The notes below the pieces were generated by a model. That model ran no database searches, had not been told where the DNA came from, and saw nothing but the letters and a program-made list of their open reading frames with translations. Of a stretch of 6,266 nt of DNA, positions 6,198-6,266 are shown one piece after another (position 1 is the stretch's first letter; each line of letters starts with the position of its first letter). The position numbers and the translations under genes were made by a program. Source of the DNA: an uncultured Bacteroides sp. (GTDB lineage Bacteria; Bacteroidota; Bacteroidia; Bacteroidales; Bacteroidaceae); assembly GCA_900766195.1 (NCBI GenBank), contig CAAFUN010000171.1:1-6266 (forward strand). Reading direction: 5' to 3'.

Positions 6198-6266
6198 CTT
6201 TCCAAGAGAGGGAGAGTGTTTAAGTTGACATTCTGATAGTGGTGCTTACGGGTTTAGATCCGTTTG
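6198..6266 (+). ncRNA. rnpB: RNase P RNA, 5' end (3' part outside window)
   Basis: RNase P RNA is the catalytic subunit that removes 5' leaders from pre-tRNAs. After the strong promoter there is no ORF, but the sequence resembles the 5' part of bacterial RNase P RNA. AGTTGACATTCTGATAGTGG at about 6223-6242, followed by TGCTT, lines up with the remembered E. coli AGCTGACC..GACAGTCGCCGCTT stretch (P1/P2 region). Next comes a hairpin, ACGGG-TTTAGA-TCCGT (6248-6263, with one G.T pair), at the place of P3. The window stops at TTTG, where the universal P4 block (GAGGAAAGTCCGGGC) would begin, so the decisive element is not visible. The start is approximate, set from the -7 box. The alternative is the leader of an unseen downstream gene. 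No tRNA, 5S, tmRNA or SRP RNA landmark fits. Confidence 0.6.

Noticed and set aside
6198..6266. tRNA, 5S rRNA, tmRNA or SRP RNA at the right edge
   Set aside because: There is no cloverleaf or T-loop GTTCRA, no tmRNA-like 5' end, and no 5S or SRP core motif. The RNase P RNA resemblance is better.
1..6266. CRISPR array, integrase/transposase, phage or restriction genes
   Set aside because: No regularly spaced repeats and no coding region with such motifs were found on either strand.

Overview
The window looks like chromosomal DNA from a Bacteroides or close Bacteroidales relative. The A-rich leaders lack clear Shine-Dalgarno sequences, and four Bacteroidetes-type -7 boxes (TAnnTTTG) sit in front of genes. 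The proteins are also of Bacteroidetes type: a LolC/E-like permease, a membrane glycosyltransferase and a COG2407-type fucose-isomerase-like protein. Base composition is moderate (about 45-48% GC in the aminotransferase) but falls to about one third GC in the first small gene.

Layout, left to right. (1) Bases 1-629 hold two plus-strand genes: the last 28 codons of an unidentified protein ending at 88, then a small AT-rich gene for a predicted membrane-anchored protein (117-629). Its start is doubtful: an ATG at 98 is exactly one frame off a much better N-terminus. (2) Bases 712-1947, minus strand, encode an L-fucose/L-arabinose isomerase-fold protein with a non-canonical metal site. (3) A 275-base divergent intergenic region (1948-2222) carries a -7 box for each side and a 9-bp tandem repeat. 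(4) Bases 2223-4703 hold a plus-strand pair, a class I PLP-dependent aminotransferase followed 36 bases later by a LolC/LolE-type ABC permease. Two mutually exclusive hairpins occupy the gap. (5) Bases 4694-5881, minus strand, encode a family 2 glycosyltransferase whose 3' end overlaps the permease gene by 10 bases. (6) Bases 5882-6266 are non-coding. They hold the glycosyltransferase promoter, an imperfect 15-bp repeat, a complete Bacteroidetes promoter and, at the right edge, what I read as the 5' end of RNase P RNA (rnpB), cut by the window.

These genes do not form one obvious pathway. The aminotransferase and permease are probably co-transcribed by proximity alone. The permease (outer-membrane lipoprotein export) and glycosyltransferase (glycan assembly) both point to the envelope. 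The isomerase-like gene has its own promoter. I did not find a convincing new multi-gene system. The best leads are the rnpB 5' end with its duplicated upstream element, the altered active-site motifs in two enzymes, and the one-base start anomaly in the first small gene.
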